From Actinomycetes bacterium (GTDB lineage: Bacteria; Actinomycetota; Acidimicrobiia; Acidimicrobiales; Palsa-688): DNA of 64,000 nt. The stretch spans positions 1 through 64,000 of the forward strand of contig JAJYMM010000052.1 of the NCBI GenBank assembly GCA_021787035.1, written 5' to 3'. The position numbers and the translations under genes are program-made. Positions 8,354 through 16,828 of the stretch are shown here, in pieces (positions within the stretch are counted from its first letter, which is position 1; every line of letters begins with the position of its first letter). The notes under the pieces are model-generated. The model was given only the letters and a program-made list of their open reading frames with translations, had not been told where the DNA came from and did no database searches.

Positions 8354-9645
8354 GCGAGCCGCAGGCCAATGGCAATGGCCTGGCGACCAGGGTGGCGGGC
8401 TGGCTCCGCCCGGCCTGGGTGGAGGTCGACTTGGAGGCGCTCCGTGGCAACGTGGGCTACCTCTGCGACCTCGTGGCGCCCGCTCAGGTCTGCGCCGTGG
8501 TTAAGGCCGACGGTTACGGCCACGGTGCGGTACCGGCCGCTCGTGCCGCGCTCTCGGCCGGAGCGAAGTGGCTCGCGGTCGCCTTGGCGGAAGAGGGCCA
8601 CGAGCTGCGCCAAGCCGGCATAGATGACCCTGTTCTGGTGCTTTCAGAGCCCCCGGCTGAAGCGATGGAACTGGTTGCCGAAGACGGCTTGGCCGCTACC
8701 CTCTACACCCACGACGGCGTTGCCGCGCTGGCCAAGGCGGCCAAGGGCTTACCCCCCGGCCGGCGCGCGGCTGCACATGTCAAGGTGGACACCGGGATGC
8801 ACCGCGTGGGTGCCGAACCGAGCGCTGCAATCTCTCTGGCACGTGCCGTGGCCGCGGAGCCTCGGCTCGTCTTCGAGGGCCTCTTCACGCACCTGGCAGT
8901 TGCCGACGAGCCGGGCAACGAGTTCACTGCGCTCCAGCTCGAGCGCTTGAGCGGGGTGGAGCGTGCCCTGGCATCGGAAGGCATCGTGGCAGGGGTGGTG
9001 CACGCCGCCAACTCGGCGGGCTCGCTCTTTCGCCCCGAAGCTCGTCGTGACATGGTGCGCCCCGGAATCGCCGTCTTCGGGCTGGCCCCCTCGGCCGTCA
9101 CACGCGACGAACCGCTCGTGCAACCGCTCAACCCCGTCCTCGCGCTAAAGGCCCACGTCTCTTATTGCAAAGAGGTGAGAGCGGGGGAGGCGCTTTCCTA
9201 CGGGCTGCGCTACCGCCTCGAACGCGCCTCGGACGTGGCCACTGTGCCGCTCGGGTACGCCGATGGCGTGCCGAGGAGGCTCTCCGAGGCCGGCGCCGAA
9301 GTGCTGGTGCGTGGCCGGCGCCGGCCCATCGCCGGTTCGGTCACGATGGACCAGCTCCTGGTCGACTGCGGGCCTGCTTCGGGGGTCCGTGCCGGCGACG
9401 AGGTGGTCCTGATCGGCCGGCAGGGGGACGAGGAGATCAGCGCTTGGGAATGGGCGGAGCACCTCGGCACGATCGCTTATGAGATCACCTGCGGATTGTC
9501 GCCCCGGCTGCCCCGCGTCTACCTGGGAGCCGGTTACAACGAGCCGACCACGAAGTCGATGCAAGCGGTGAGCGCCTCGACGTCTGAAGGTTCGATCGCC
9601 GGGAACATGGCCACCCGCAACTGGTTGCGCCCGAGCCGGCGGTAA
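8350..9645 (+). CDS. alr: Alanine racemase
   Basis: Alr makes D-alanine for peptidoglycan using PLP. The 431-residue protein has AVVKADGYGHGAV with the PLP lysine Lys52, VKVDTGMHRVG, the SYG tyrosine in EALSYGLRYRLE, GYADGVPRR and SVTMDQLLVDCG. The conserved fold ends near LSPRLPRVYLG. About 37 further residues form a tail encoded exactly antisense to the 3' end of serC. The overlap with serC is 112 bases, tail to tail. The start overlaps the nnr stop. Confidence 0.95.
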   Translation: MSEPQANGNGLATRVAGWLRPAWVEVDLEALRGNVGYLCDLVAPAQVCAVVKADGYGHGAVPAARAALSAGAKWLAVALAEEGHELRQAGIDDPVLVLSEPPAEAMELVAEDGLAATLYTHDGVAALAKAAKGLPPGRRAAAHVKVDTGMHRVGAEPSAAISLARAVAAEPRLVFEGLFTHLAVADEPGNEFTALQLERLSGVERALASEGIVAGVVHAANSAGSLFRPEARRDMVRPGIAVFGLAPSAVTRDEPLVQPLNPVLALKAHVSYCKEVRAGEALSYGLRYRLERASDVATVPLGYADGVPRRLSEAGAEVLVRGRRRPIAGSVTMDQLLVDCGPASGVRAGDEVVLIGRQGDEEISAWEWAEHLGTIAYEITCGLSPRLPRVYLGAGYNEPTTKSMQAVSASTSEGSIAGNMATRNWLRPSRR

Positions 9646-10868
9646 GGCTCGGTGTCGACGATGCCGTTGGCCCGGAGGACCTTGGCGACCGTTGCAGCGT
9701 CGACCGAGGGGTCGAAGTCGATCGTGGCAACTACGTGGGAGCGCTCGTCGGGCTTGGCAACAAACGGTGTTGCGAAGGAGCTCGCCTCCGCCCACCCGTA
9801 GAGGATCTCGGCCGAGCGGTCGCAGCGGCCGCAGGAGAACTCGAGCCCGCCGCCCTCCAGGATCCACTCGAGCTGTGCCAGGGCGAGCACGATCGTGGCG
9901 AGCGCCGGCGTGTTGTAGGTCTGGTCGAGACGGCTGTTTTCAAGGGCGGTGGCCAGGTCGAGGAAAGAGGGGACGAAGCGGCCGGAGGCTTTTATCCGTT
10001 CGGCCCTGGAGACGGCGGCCGGTGACATGAGCGCGATCCACAGTCCTCCGTCTGAGGCGAGCCCTTTTTGGGGTGCGAAATAGTAGGCGTCCACCTCTTG
10101 CGCCCCAAAGCGCAGCCCTGCGGCCGCCGAAGTGCCGTCGACGGCGACCAAGGCGTCTGGCGCGGCGCCGGGCGGGCGCTGCAAGTCCATCATCACGCCA
10201 GTCGAGGTCTCGTTGTGTGTGAGCGCGTAGAGGTCGACCGCCGCGGTCGCTTCCGCCCACGGGTGCGTACCCACAGGGCTCTCGATCACCTCGGGGTCCT
10301 CGAGCCACGGGGCGGCTTGTGCGGCTTTGGCGAACTTCGAAGAGAACTCTCCGAAGGACAGGTGCTGGCTCTTCTTATCTATCAGGCAAAACGTCGCGAT
10401 GTCCCAAAAGGCCGTGGTGCCACCGTTGCCGAGCGCGACCTCGTAACCCTGGGGCAGCCCGAACAGATCGCTAAGGCCCGAGCGCAGGCGTCTCACGAGT
10501 GACTTGACCGGAGCTTGGCGGTGGCTTGTCCCGAGCACTCCGGCATGGGAGACGAGCTGCTCGATGGCTTCGGGACGGACCTTAGACGGGCCGCTCCCGA
10601 AACGGCCATCCGACGGCAGCATGCCGGCCGGGATCACGATGCCAGGCACGGTGCCCGCCTTGTCGTGGGTGCCCGCCTTGTCGTGGGTGCCCGCCTTGTC
10701 GTGGGTGCCCGCCTTGTCGTGGGTGCCCGCCTTGTCGTGGGTGCCCGCCTTGTCGTGGGTGCCCGCCTTGTCGTGGGTGCCCGCCTTGTCGTGGGTGCCC
10801 GCCTTGTCGTGGGTGCCCGCCTTGTCGTGGGTGTGGGCGGTCTTTGCGGTCCTGTCTGTCAAAGCCAT
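9534..10868 (-). CDS. serC: Phosphoserine aminotransferase with N-terminal hexapeptide repeat
   Basis: SerC converts 3-phosphohydroxypyruvate to phosphoserine in serine synthesis. The core, from DGRFGSGPSKVRPEAIEQL onward, matches the actinobacterial class: GTSHRQAPVKSLV, LGNGGTTAFWD, FGEFSSKFA, the PLP lysine Lys268 in FAPQKGLASDGG, and a terminus ACIDFVVGSL. I chose the ATG at 10868, giving 444 residues, because further upstream is low-complexity sequence. Between that start and the core lie ten perfect THDKAG repeats encoded by an 18-base minisatellite, about 75 residues more than family members need. The gene is divergent from the DUF4129 gene (73-base gap) and converges on alr with a 112-base overlap. 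Confidence 0.93.
   Translation of the reverse strand: MALTDRTAKTAHTHDKAGTHDKAGTHDKAGTHDKAGTHDKAGTHDKAGTHDKAGTHDKAGTHDKAGTHDKAGTVPGIVIPAGMLPSDGRFGSGPSKVRPEAIEQLVSHAGVLGTSHRQAPVKSLVRRLRSGLSDLFGLPQGYEVALGNGGTTAFWDIATFCLIDKKSQHLSFGEFSSKFAKAAQAAPWLEDPEVIESPVGTHPWAEATAAVDLYALTHNETSTGVMMDLQRPPGAAPDALVAVDGTSAAAGLRFGAQEVDAYYFAPQKGLASDGGLWIALMSPAAVSRAERIKASGRFVPSFLDLATALENSRLDQTYNTPALATIVLALAQLEWILEGGGLEFSCGRCDRSAEILYGWAEASSFATPFVAKPDERSHVVATIDFDPSVDAATVAKVLRANGIVDTEPYRRLGRNQLRVAMFPAIEPSDVEALTACIDFVVGSL
10651..10830 (-). repeat. 18-bp perfect minisatellite, 10 copies, in serC
   Basis: Ten identical 18-base units encode (THDKAG)x10 at the N-terminus of SerC. The period keeps the frame. The repeated peptide is charged and hydrophilic and is likely disordered. 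Confidence 0.97.
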
Positions 10869-10941
10869 GCCCCCCAGTCTGGCGGGCAGGCCGGCCGGTC
10901 TGGCGGGCACCCTGGCGGGATCCGTGGCAGCATGAGTCCCA

Positions 10942-11880
10942 ATGAACGGGCCGGCGGGCGAGCTCAAGGCCAAGTGGGGTGCCGTTGGCGCCTTCCTACT
11001 GCTGCTCGTCGTGGCGGCGGCCGCTGGGGTCTCTGGTGGCCGGGCAGCTTCGCGCAGCACCTCGGCTGGCTCTCCTGGAGGTCTCGGGATGCCAAACTGG
11101 GCGGGGAGCATCGTGGTGGGCTTGGTGGCCGGCGCGGGGGCAATATTTGCTTTCGGCCTGATAGCGGGGCTCTTGCGAGGTCGAGGGCGGCGGCGCTTGG
11201 TCGTCAGGAAGTGGCCATGGTGGTACTGGCCGCTCATGGTGGCCGCGGCAGCTGCCGCTTCAGCCCTGCTACTCCTACTTTTCGGCTTGCTCGCTCACGG
11301 CAAGGAGCACCTGCCGGCGCCTCCCCAGTTCGGGTCACGCCTGGGTCACCTCGGAAACCTCCCCCCGGCCGGCGCCACCGGTGCGAAGCAGGCAGTTTCT
11401 TGGGAGCCCTTTGCGGTGGGTGCAGCTGTAGCACTCGCAGCGGCCATGGCGTACGTCCTTTTCAACAGGCGGAGAGCCGGTCGAGCCGTGTTTTCAAAGC
11501 CGCTCGAGCAACGTGAGGTTTTGCAGCAACGCCAGCGTGACGCCGTCGCCGCGATCGACGAGTCCCTTGACGCCCTTTGGGCAGAGCCTGACCCTCGAAA
11601 GGCCGTGATCGCGGCTTATGCGCGCATGGACAGCTGGCTCGCGCGAGCGGGCTTCGCGCGACGAGCCTCCGAGGCTCCCTTCGAGCACCTCGACCGCGTC
11701 GTGGGTGGTCTCGGTGCCACGGCGGCGATCGGCGCGGCGCTCGCCGACCTCTTCGAGCGGGCGAAGTTCGACCGGCGCCCGTGCGGGCCGGACATGAAGC
11801 AGTCGGCGCTCAGCGCTTTGACCGAGCTGCGCGACGAGCTGAAGGCGGCCGCGCTCTTGCCGGCGCTGTCGAGGCCGTGA
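10942..11880 (+). CDS. Membrane protein with C-terminal DUF4129 domain
   Basis: This 312-residue protein has four predicted membrane helices at about 12-32, 55-80, 95-118 and 153-172. A cytoplasmic C-terminal helical domain follows (VAAIDESLDALWAEPDPRKA, AYARMDSWLARAGFARRASE, APFEHLDRVV), which is the DUF4129 pattern. DUF4129 proteins usually sit beside MoxR ATPases and DUF58 proteins, as here. The domain may be a partner or sensor in that complex, but its biochemical role is not established. It opens a five-gene rightward unit with very short gaps. Confidence 0.8.
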   Translation: MNGPAGELKAKWGAVGAFLLLLVVAAAAGVSGGRAASRSTSAGSPGGLGMPNWAGSIVVGLVAGAGAIFAFGLIAGLLRGRGRRRLVVRKWPWWYWPLMVAAAAAASALLLLLFGLLAHGKEHLPAPPQFGSRLGHLGNLPPAGATGAKQAVSWEPFAVGAAVALAAAMAYVLFNRRRAGRAVFSKPLEQREVLQQRQRDAVAAIDESLDALWAEPDPRKAVIAAYARMDSWLARAGFARRASEAPFEHLDRVVGGLGATAAIGAALADLFERAKFDRRPCGPDMKQSALSALTELRDELKAAALLPALSRP

Positions 11881-11884
11881 GCCC

Positions 11885-12409
11885 ATGACACGGGGCCGTG
11901 CTTTTGCACTCGTGCTCGCTTTGCTCGGCGCTGGCGCCGGGACATGGGCGCTTTACGACACGGGCAAGCTCGGCGCGGCCAGCGCCCTGCGTCTGGGTGG
12001 GGGCATCTGCGCGGGCCTCGTGTTGCTCGGAGCCTTGCCGGCGCTCTGGCCGAAAGGGCCGGGGCACCCGGCCCTCGAAGAGGCGCTCGACAGCCCGGAG
12101 CCCGTAGGGCCGGAGCGACCGCGCTCGCTAAAGGACGTTGAACTTGCCGTTCGCCTAGCGTGCTCGCGGAACGGGGAGTACGACGTTTACTACCGCTTGC
12201 GCCCGATCCTCCGGGACCTGGCCGAGCAGCGCCTCCGCTCGCACCGCCTGGTCGACCTGGATGGTGGCGCAAACGCGGCTCGGGAGCTCCTCGGCGACGA
12301 CCTCTGGGAGCTGGTCCGCTCCGATGCTCCACCTCCGCGAGAGCGTTCCGGCCGCGGGGTCGCTGTTTCGCGTCTTGCCCGGTGGGTTGAGAGACTGGAA
12401 GCTTTGTGA
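11885..12409 (+). CDS. Uncharacterised two-helix membrane protein in the MoxR operon
   Basis: The 174-residue product has two hydrophobic segments, about 6-24 and 35-57. A soluble tail follows that is rich in Arg, Glu and Leu and looks helical (DVELAVRLACSRNGEYDVYY, RPILRDLAEQRL, LGDDLWELV). I do not recognise a named domain. The tail resembles proteins often found between DUF4129 and MoxR genes in actinobacteria, but that is context only. It starts four bases after the DUF4129 gene and its stop overlaps the moxR GTG, so it is part of the module. Confidence 0.72.
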   Translation: MTRGRAFALVLALLGAGAGTWALYDTGKLGAASALRLGGGICAGLVLLGALPALWPKGPGHPALEEALDSPEPVGPERPRSLKDVELAVRLACSRNGEYDVYYRLRPILRDLAEQRLRSHRLVDLDGGANAARELLGDDLWELVRSDAPPPRERSGRGVAVSRLARWVERLEAL

Positions 12410-13461
12410 GCGTGGCTGGGCAAGATCCGCTGAGCGTTCCCGAGAAGCGGCCCCACAGGGCACGCGGCGACAGCCTTTCCACGAGCGAGGTGGCCGAACG
12501 GGCAGAAGCTGTGCTGGCCGAGGTGGGCCGCGCCATAGTTGGCAAGCGCGAAGTGAGCGAGCTCGTGCTGGCGGGGATGCTCGCGAACGGCCACGTACTG
12601 CTCGAAGACTTCCCAGGGCTCGCCAAAACGCTCATGGCGAAGTCGTTCGCTCAGGTGATGGGCCTCGAGTTCTCTCGTGCCCAGTTCACGCCGGACCTAA
12701 TGCCCTCCGACATAACCGGGTCTTCTGTTTTCGACCAACGAACGGGAAGTTTCTCCTTCCAGTCCGGCCCTGTGTTCACCAACCTCCTCCTGGCCGACGA
12801 GGTCAACCGGGCTTCGCCGCGCACCCAATCGGCCCTGCTCGAGGCCATGCAGGAGCGTCAGGTCACCGTGGACGGGGTGACGCGAGCACTGCCGCGCCCG
12901 TTTTTGGTTATGGCGACCCAAAACCCGATCGAGCTCGAGGGCACCTACCCCCTACCAGAAGCCCAGCTCGACAGGTTTATCCTCCGCGCTTCGGTCGGCT
13001 ACCCGAGCCCCGAGGCGGAGTGGGAGGTGCTGGCGCGACGCCTCGAGCGGCGTTCGGACGACGTGGCCCTCCGGCAGGTTGTCGGCCCCGAGGAGCTCGC
13101 CGCGATGCAGGTGAGCCTCGAAGACGTCTATGTTTCCCCGGCTATTGGCCAGTACATGGTGGGGGTGGTCGGTGCCACGCGGGGCCGTCCCGCGGTCGAG
13201 ATAGGCGCCAGCCCCAGGGGTTCGCTCGCACTCATGTTGCTGTCTCGCGCGAGGGCCGTGCTGGCGGGCCGCGACTTTGTCGTCCCCGAGGACGTAAAAG
13301 CCGTGGCCGTACCCGCCCTCGCCCACCGCCTGCGGCTCCGCCCCGACCTCTGGGTGAGGGGGGAACGTCCCGAGACCATTGTCGAAGCCTGCCTTTCCGA
13401 AGTGCCGGTCCCGAGCGCCGAGGACATCGAGTCCCCTGCCGGCCAGGTCGGCCACGCGTAG
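12406..13461 (+). CDS. moxR: MoxR-family AAA+ ATPase
   Basis: MoxR proteins are AAA+ ATPases thought to remodel or mature partner proteins together with VWA/DUF58 factors. The 351-residue protein has a Walker A segment GHVLLEDFPGLAKT (Lys74), Walker B LLLADEVNRASP (Asp131-Glu132), sensor-like MATQNPIELEGTYPLPEAQL, and the lid domain with SPRGSLALMLLSRARA. The first 30 residues are not conserved. The GTG start overlaps the previous stop by four bases, and the DUF58 gene begins three bases after its own stop. Confidence 0.94.
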   Translation: MSVAGQDPLSVPEKRPHRARGDSLSTSEVAERAEAVLAEVGRAIVGKREVSELVLAGMLANGHVLLEDFPGLAKTLMAKSFAQVMGLEFSRAQFTPDLMPSDITGSSVFDQRTGSFSFQSGPVFTNLLLADEVNRASPRTQSALLEAMQERQVTVDGVTRALPRPFLVMATQNPIELEGTYPLPEAQLDRFILRASVGYPSPEAEWEVLARRLERRSDDVALRQVVGPEELAAMQVSLEDVYVSPAIGQYMVGVVGATRGRPAVEIGASPRGSLALMLLSRARAVLAGRDFVVPEDVKAVAVPALAHRLRLRPDLWVRGERPETIVEACLSEVPVPSAEDIESPAGQVGHA

Positions 13462-13464
13462 CTA

Positions 13465-14880
13465 GTGGCCGGAGAGGCGGGACCAGCGGGGGCAGGGCCG
13501 GCGGCGCCTAGGCCGGCGGGGCCAGTGCCGGCGGACGCGACCGGCGCTACCAGCGGTTTGGCCTCGATGGCTGCAGGCCCCACACCTGGCCCGGACGGTC
13601 CTACTTTCGCGGGGCCCTTCCCGTGGCACCCCACTCCTAAGGCAGCTTGTTACGCGGCGCTCGTAGCGCTCGGGCTCGTGGCAGCCCTCGTGACGGGCCG
13701 TCCAGACGCCGCGGTCCTGGCGGTGCCCTTCGCCGTCGCCTTGGGGATCGGCTTCTTCATGACGCGCCCGCTCGGCCTGAGCGCGAGCGTCGTCGCCGGT
13801 AGTTCCTCCGCGGTCGAGGGAGACGAGGTGCCGGTACTGGTAAGCATCCGTTCCACTTCGCACATCCCGAGCCTCGAAGTCCTCGTGTCCCCGGCGGAGG
13901 CGTTCTCCTTGCCCGGCCACCTAGCGAGACGGCCGTCGGCTCACGTGGTCGCAGCGGACGAGCCGCTCGAGCTCTCGCTACCGGTTATCGCGAAGCGCTG
14001 GGGCAACTTTGAAGTAGGGGGCGTCGCGTTCCGAGCGCGCTCGTGGCTCGGGATGTTCGAAGCGGGCGCTACGGTACAGGCGGAGGGCCGGGTTGAGGTG
14101 TACCCGCGGCCCGAGGCCCTGCGTCGCCTGGTGCGCTCTCGTTCCGCGACGCTGCCCGCGGGCTCCCACCTCTCGCCAGCCAAGGGCGGGGGCCTCGACC
14201 TAGCCGGCGTCAGGGCGTACGCGCCGGGTGACAGGGCCAAAGACGTCAACTGGAGGGCCTCAGCGCGCCACGGTGGTCTCTACACCAACGAGCGCCACCC
14301 GGAACGGGGCAGCGACGTCGTGCTGGTTGTGGACACCTTCGACCAGGCAGTGCTCCCCCGAGCTGTCACGGCCGCGTGCAGCCTCGCCGACGCATACCTT
14401 TCCCAACGAGACAGGCTCGCGCTGCTCGAGCTCGGGGGGGCACTGCGCTGGCTTCGTCCCGGGATGGGCGCCCGCCAGCGCTACCTGATAGTGAAGAGCC
14501 TCCTCCAAACCGAAGCGTTGGCGAGCGCGGTCTACCGGGGTGTCGCCTTGCTCCCGCCCCGCCTCCTGCCGGCGGCCGCTTTGGTGATCGGGATTTCTTC
14601 GCTGGAGCACGACGGCGCGCGAGAAGCCTTCACCAACATGAGGGCGCGAGGGCTCGATGTGGTGGTCGTCGAGATCCCTTCGCCGGCGTTCCCTGCCGGG
14701 GCTCTCGGGCAGCTTGGCGTCGTCGCCTACCAGATCTGGAAGCTGCAGCTGGAGGCGCGCCGTGAGAAGCTGCGCGCCGCCGGGGTGGCCACTGTGCCCT
14801 GGGAACCCGGCACCCCCCTGGCTCAGGCGGTCGAGGAGGTGGACGCATGGGCTCGCCGCCAAGCGCGCTCGGTCTCCTAG
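13465..14880 (+). CDS. DUF58 domain protein (MoxR partner)
   Basis: The 471-residue protein starts with about 50 residues of Ala/Gly/Pro-rich sequence. Two close membrane helices follow (about 58-75 and 80-96), then a beta-rich region. The DUF58 hallmark YAPGDRAKDVNWRASARHG lies at 252-270, with a VWA-like fold after it (DVVLVVDTFDQAVLP). DUF58 proteins form conserved pairs with MoxR ATPases and are implicated in envelope processes; the substrate is unknown. Its last 34 bases overlap the next membrane-protein gene. Confidence 0.88.
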   Translation: MAGEAGPAGAGPAAPRPAGPVPADATGATSGLASMAAGPTPGPDGPTFAGPFPWHPTPKAACYAALVALGLVAALVTGRPDAAVLAVPFAVALGIGFFMTRPLGLSASVVAGSSSAVEGDEVPVLVSIRSTSHIPSLEVLVSPAEAFSLPGHLARRPSAHVVAADEPLELSLPVIAKRWGNFEVGGVAFRARSWLGMFEAGATVQAEGRVEVYPRPEALRRLVRSRSATLPAGSHLSPAKGGGLDLAGVRAYAPGDRAKDVNWRASARHGGLYTNERHPERGSDVVLVVDTFDQAVLPRAVTAACSLADAYLSQRDRLALLELGGALRWLRPGMGARQRYLIVKSLLQTEALASAVYRGVALLPPRLLPAAALVIGISSLEHDGAREAFTNMRARGLDVVVVEIPSPAFPAGALGQLGVVAYQIWKLQLEARREKLRAAGVATVPWEPGTPLAQAVEEVDAWARRQARSVS

Positions 14881-15464
14881 GTCCAGGCGTCCATGGGTGG
14901 GCCAGGCGTGCGCTCGCCACTATCAAATGGGCTTTGGGTGCCAAGCGCTGGCCAGAACCCTTCCGGGCTTCGTCGGCCGTCCTTCTCGCTGCGGGAGACG
15001 GGGCCTGGGCAGCGCTGCTCCACCCATCGCTGGCCCGGCCGCTCGCCATCTTGGCCGTCTGCGGCGTTCTCGCTGTCGCCGGCGGCGTGCTGACCCGCAA
15101 TTTCGTCCCGGTCGCGGTGGGGGTAGGGCTGCTCGGGGCCGAGTACCTAGGCGGCCAGGTTGGTCGCCCCGTGTCCGTAGCGGGCGCCTCTGGGTTTGGA
15201 GCCGTCCTGCTCGTGGCCTGCGAGCTCGCATGGTGGTCTGCCGAGCTGTCTGCTCGTTCGTCTTGGGGAAAGAAGGTGAGGCGAGAGCGCTGGGTGTGGC
15301 TCGCGGGGACCGCAGCGGGAGCCTTCTCGGCTGGTGTGGTGGTGGGCCTGGCTGGCATCTCGGGCATCGGCCCTGGCACAACCGTCGCTGCCGCCGGGGC
15401 CGCCTCCCTCCTCGTCTTGGCCCTTGCCTTGGCAAGCTGGGCGCGGGACGTCTCGGGACACTGA
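14847..15464 (+). CDS. Uncharacterised multi-pass membrane protein
   Basis: The 205-residue product contains about five or six hydrophobic helices, for example AILAVCGVLAVAGGVL, GFGAVLLVACELAWW and WLAGTAAGAFSAGVVVGLAG. No catalytic motif is visible. It overlaps the DUF58 gene by 34 bases and closes the DUF4129-MoxR-DUF58 unit, so it may be a membrane partner of that system. A 16-base duplication begins at its stop codon. The reading frame is supported by position and hydrophobicity, not by a recognised family. Confidence 0.65.
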   Translation: MGSPPSALGLLGPGVHGWARRALATIKWALGAKRWPEPFRASSAVLLAAGDGAWAALLHPSLARPLAILAVCGVLAVAGGVLTRNFVPVAVGVGLLGAEYLGGQVGRPVSVAGASGFGAVLLVACELAWWSAELSARSSWGKKVRRERWVWLAGTAAGAFSAGVVVGLAGISGIGPGTTVAAAGAASLLVLALALASWARDVSGH

Positions 15465-15478
15465 CGTCTTGGGACGTT
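15447..15478 (+). repeat. 16-bp imperfect tandem duplication at a stop codon
   Basis: Units at 15447-15462 and 15463-15478 differ at three bases. The TGA of the upstream gene (15462-15464) straddles the junction. Confidence 0.7.
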
Positions 15479-15496
15479 GAGGCCGGCCTGCCAAGC

Positions 15497-16138
15497 TCAG
15501 GCGTGAGAGCTGTCGGCGCCGCTCACTCGGTGCTGCCCCGCACCCTTGGCTGTGGTCCTAGCCGGAGAAAGTAGGACCTCTTTTGCCCGTACGAAGTCCG
15601 AGCGCATCTGTGCGACGACCGTCCCCCCGCCGCGAAGCGCGGCCGAGGGGTGGAACGTGGGCACCAGGTACCCGGACCTGTAGGGGTACACGCGGCCGCG
15701 CAGGCGGGTTATGCCCTCGGTCGAGTCGAGGAGGGCCTGTGATGCGAACCTCCCCAGTGTCACGACGACCTTCGGGGCTATCAGGTCCAGCTGGGACTCG
15801 AGGTAAGGGCGGCACGCGCTGATCTCGTCCGGCATCGGGTCGCGGTTGCCGGGCGGCCGGCACTTCGTCATGTTGGCGATGTAACAGTGAGAGCGGGTTA
15901 TGCCGATTTCTTCGAGCATTAGGCGGTCGAGGAGCTGGCCCGAGCGCCCGACGAACGGCAGACCTTGGAGGTCCTCCTGTTCTCCGGGCCCCTCGCCGAT
16001 GAACATGAGGTTGGCCTTCGGGTCTCCGGTGCCGAACACCACGTTGGTACGGCCGGCTGCAAGCCTGCAGCGAGTGCACCCAGCGACCTGGCCCGCCAGC
16101 TGGTGCAGCAACGCCACCGCAGTATCGTCGGGATCCAT
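15497..16138 (-). CDS. Type-4 uracil-DNA glycosylase (iron-sulfur)
   Basis: Family 4 UDGs excise uracil from deaminated DNA and carry a [4Fe-4S] cluster. The 213-residue protein has the four expected cysteines: Cys21 and Cys24 (CTRC), Cys93 (TKCRPPGNRDP) and Cys109 (ISACRPYL). It also has the active-site motif GEGPGEQED near 48-56 and the HPSA motif with His163. The last 20 residues are not conserved. The gene is divergent from tsaE with only 21 bases between the starts, so their promoters must overlap each other or the opposite coding sequence. Confidence 0.92.
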   Translation of the reverse strand: MDPDDTAVALLHQLAGQVAGCTRCRLAAGRTNVVFGTGDPKANLMFIGEGPGEQEDLQGLPFVGRSGQLLDRLMLEEIGITRSHCYIANMTKCRPPGNRDPMPDEISACRPYLESQLDLIAPKVVVTLGRFASQALLDSTEGITRLRGRVYPYRSGYLVPTFHPSAALRGGGTVVAQMRSDFVRAKEVLLSPARTTAKGAGQHRVSGADSSHA

Positions 16139-16159
16139 GCCGTCAGTCTGGCACCCGTC

Positions 16160-16828
16160 GTGACACCCGGGGTCGTTACCGCGCTAGCCCCGGCGCCAGA
16201 TGACATGCGCCGGCTGGGTGCTGTAGTGGCGGAGCTGCTGAGACCCGGCGACACCGTGTTGCTCGGAGGTGACCTCGGCTCTGGGAAGACCACCTTCACC
16301 CAAGGTCTGGCCGCGGCTCTGGGCGTGGAAGGCCCGGTGACGAGCCCCACGTTCGTGCTCGTGCACCATTACCCGACGACGGCGGGCTGGGACCTCCTTC
16401 ACGCCGACGTCTGGCGTCTCGAGCAGCTCCAGGAGGTAATCGACCTGGCCATACCCGAGTTACAGGAGGAAGGCGCGGCCGCCGTAGTCGAATGGGGTGA
16501 GCTGGCCTCGCCGGCGCTTGCGGGCGACTGTCTCCACGTCGCGATCGCGCTCGAGCGGGAGGCCGGTCCGGCGGCTGGGCCTGAAGGCGAGCTGCCGGCT
16601 GGGGGCCCGGCGGCTGGGGGCCCGGCGGCTGGGGGCCCGGTGACTGGTGGCCCGGTGACTGGTGGCCCGGTGACTGGGGGCGCCACGGGCGTAGGTGCTG
16701 AGGCTGGACCGGGTGGCGCGAGGCTTGTGGCGTTCAGGGCATCGGGACTGTCTTGGATTGAGCGGATGGGGGCGCTCGGGGACGGTGTAGAGGGTGCGGG
16801 GCTGGCGGTCACGGAGCGGACATCGTGA
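16160..16828 (+). CDS. tsaE: tRNA t6A-synthesis ATPase TsaE, with repeat-bearing tail
   Basis: TsaE is the ATPase that works with TsaB and TsaD to make N6-threonylcarbamoyl-adenosine at tRNA position 37. From the GTG at 16160 the protein is 222 residues. The Walker A GDLGSGKT lies at 37-44, followed by TSPTFVLVHHYP, LLHADVWRLEQLQEVID and VEWGE. Family members usually end after about 150 residues. Here the C-terminal strands are separated by a GGP(AA/VT) pentapeptide array (about residues 148-172). The frame is open further upstream, but that region is antisense to the uracil-DNA glycosylase gene. The TGA overlaps the tsaB GTG by four bases. Confidence 0.92.
   Translation: MTPGVVTALAPAPDDMRRLGAVVAELLRPGDTVLLGGDLGSGKTTFTQGLAAALGVEGPVTSPTFVLVHHYPTTAGWDLLHADVWRLEQLQEVIDLAIPELQEEGAAAVVEWGELASPALAGDCLHVAIALEREAGPAAGPEGELPAGGPAAGGPAAGGPVTGGPVTGGPVTGGATGVGAEAGPGGARLVAFRASGLSWIERMGALGDGVEGAGLAVTERTS
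16601..16675 (+). repeat. 15-bp tandem repeat, 5 copies, in tsaE
   Basis: Two GGGGGCCCGGCGGCT units are followed by three variants ending GTGACT. They encode (GGPAA)2(GGPVT)3 in the TsaE tail. A degenerate sixth unit follows. Confidence 0.92.

Noticed and set aside
10504-10935. Rightward open frame of VPALSW repeats antisense to serC
   Set aside because: It exists only because the 18-base minisatellite is open in several frames. It has no start context or family similarity, and serC on the other strand is unmistakable.
12261-13511. 416-residue frame overlapping moxR
   Set aside because: It is an Arg/Pro/Gly-rich alternative frame of moxR, with composition typical of shadow frames in high-GC DNA.
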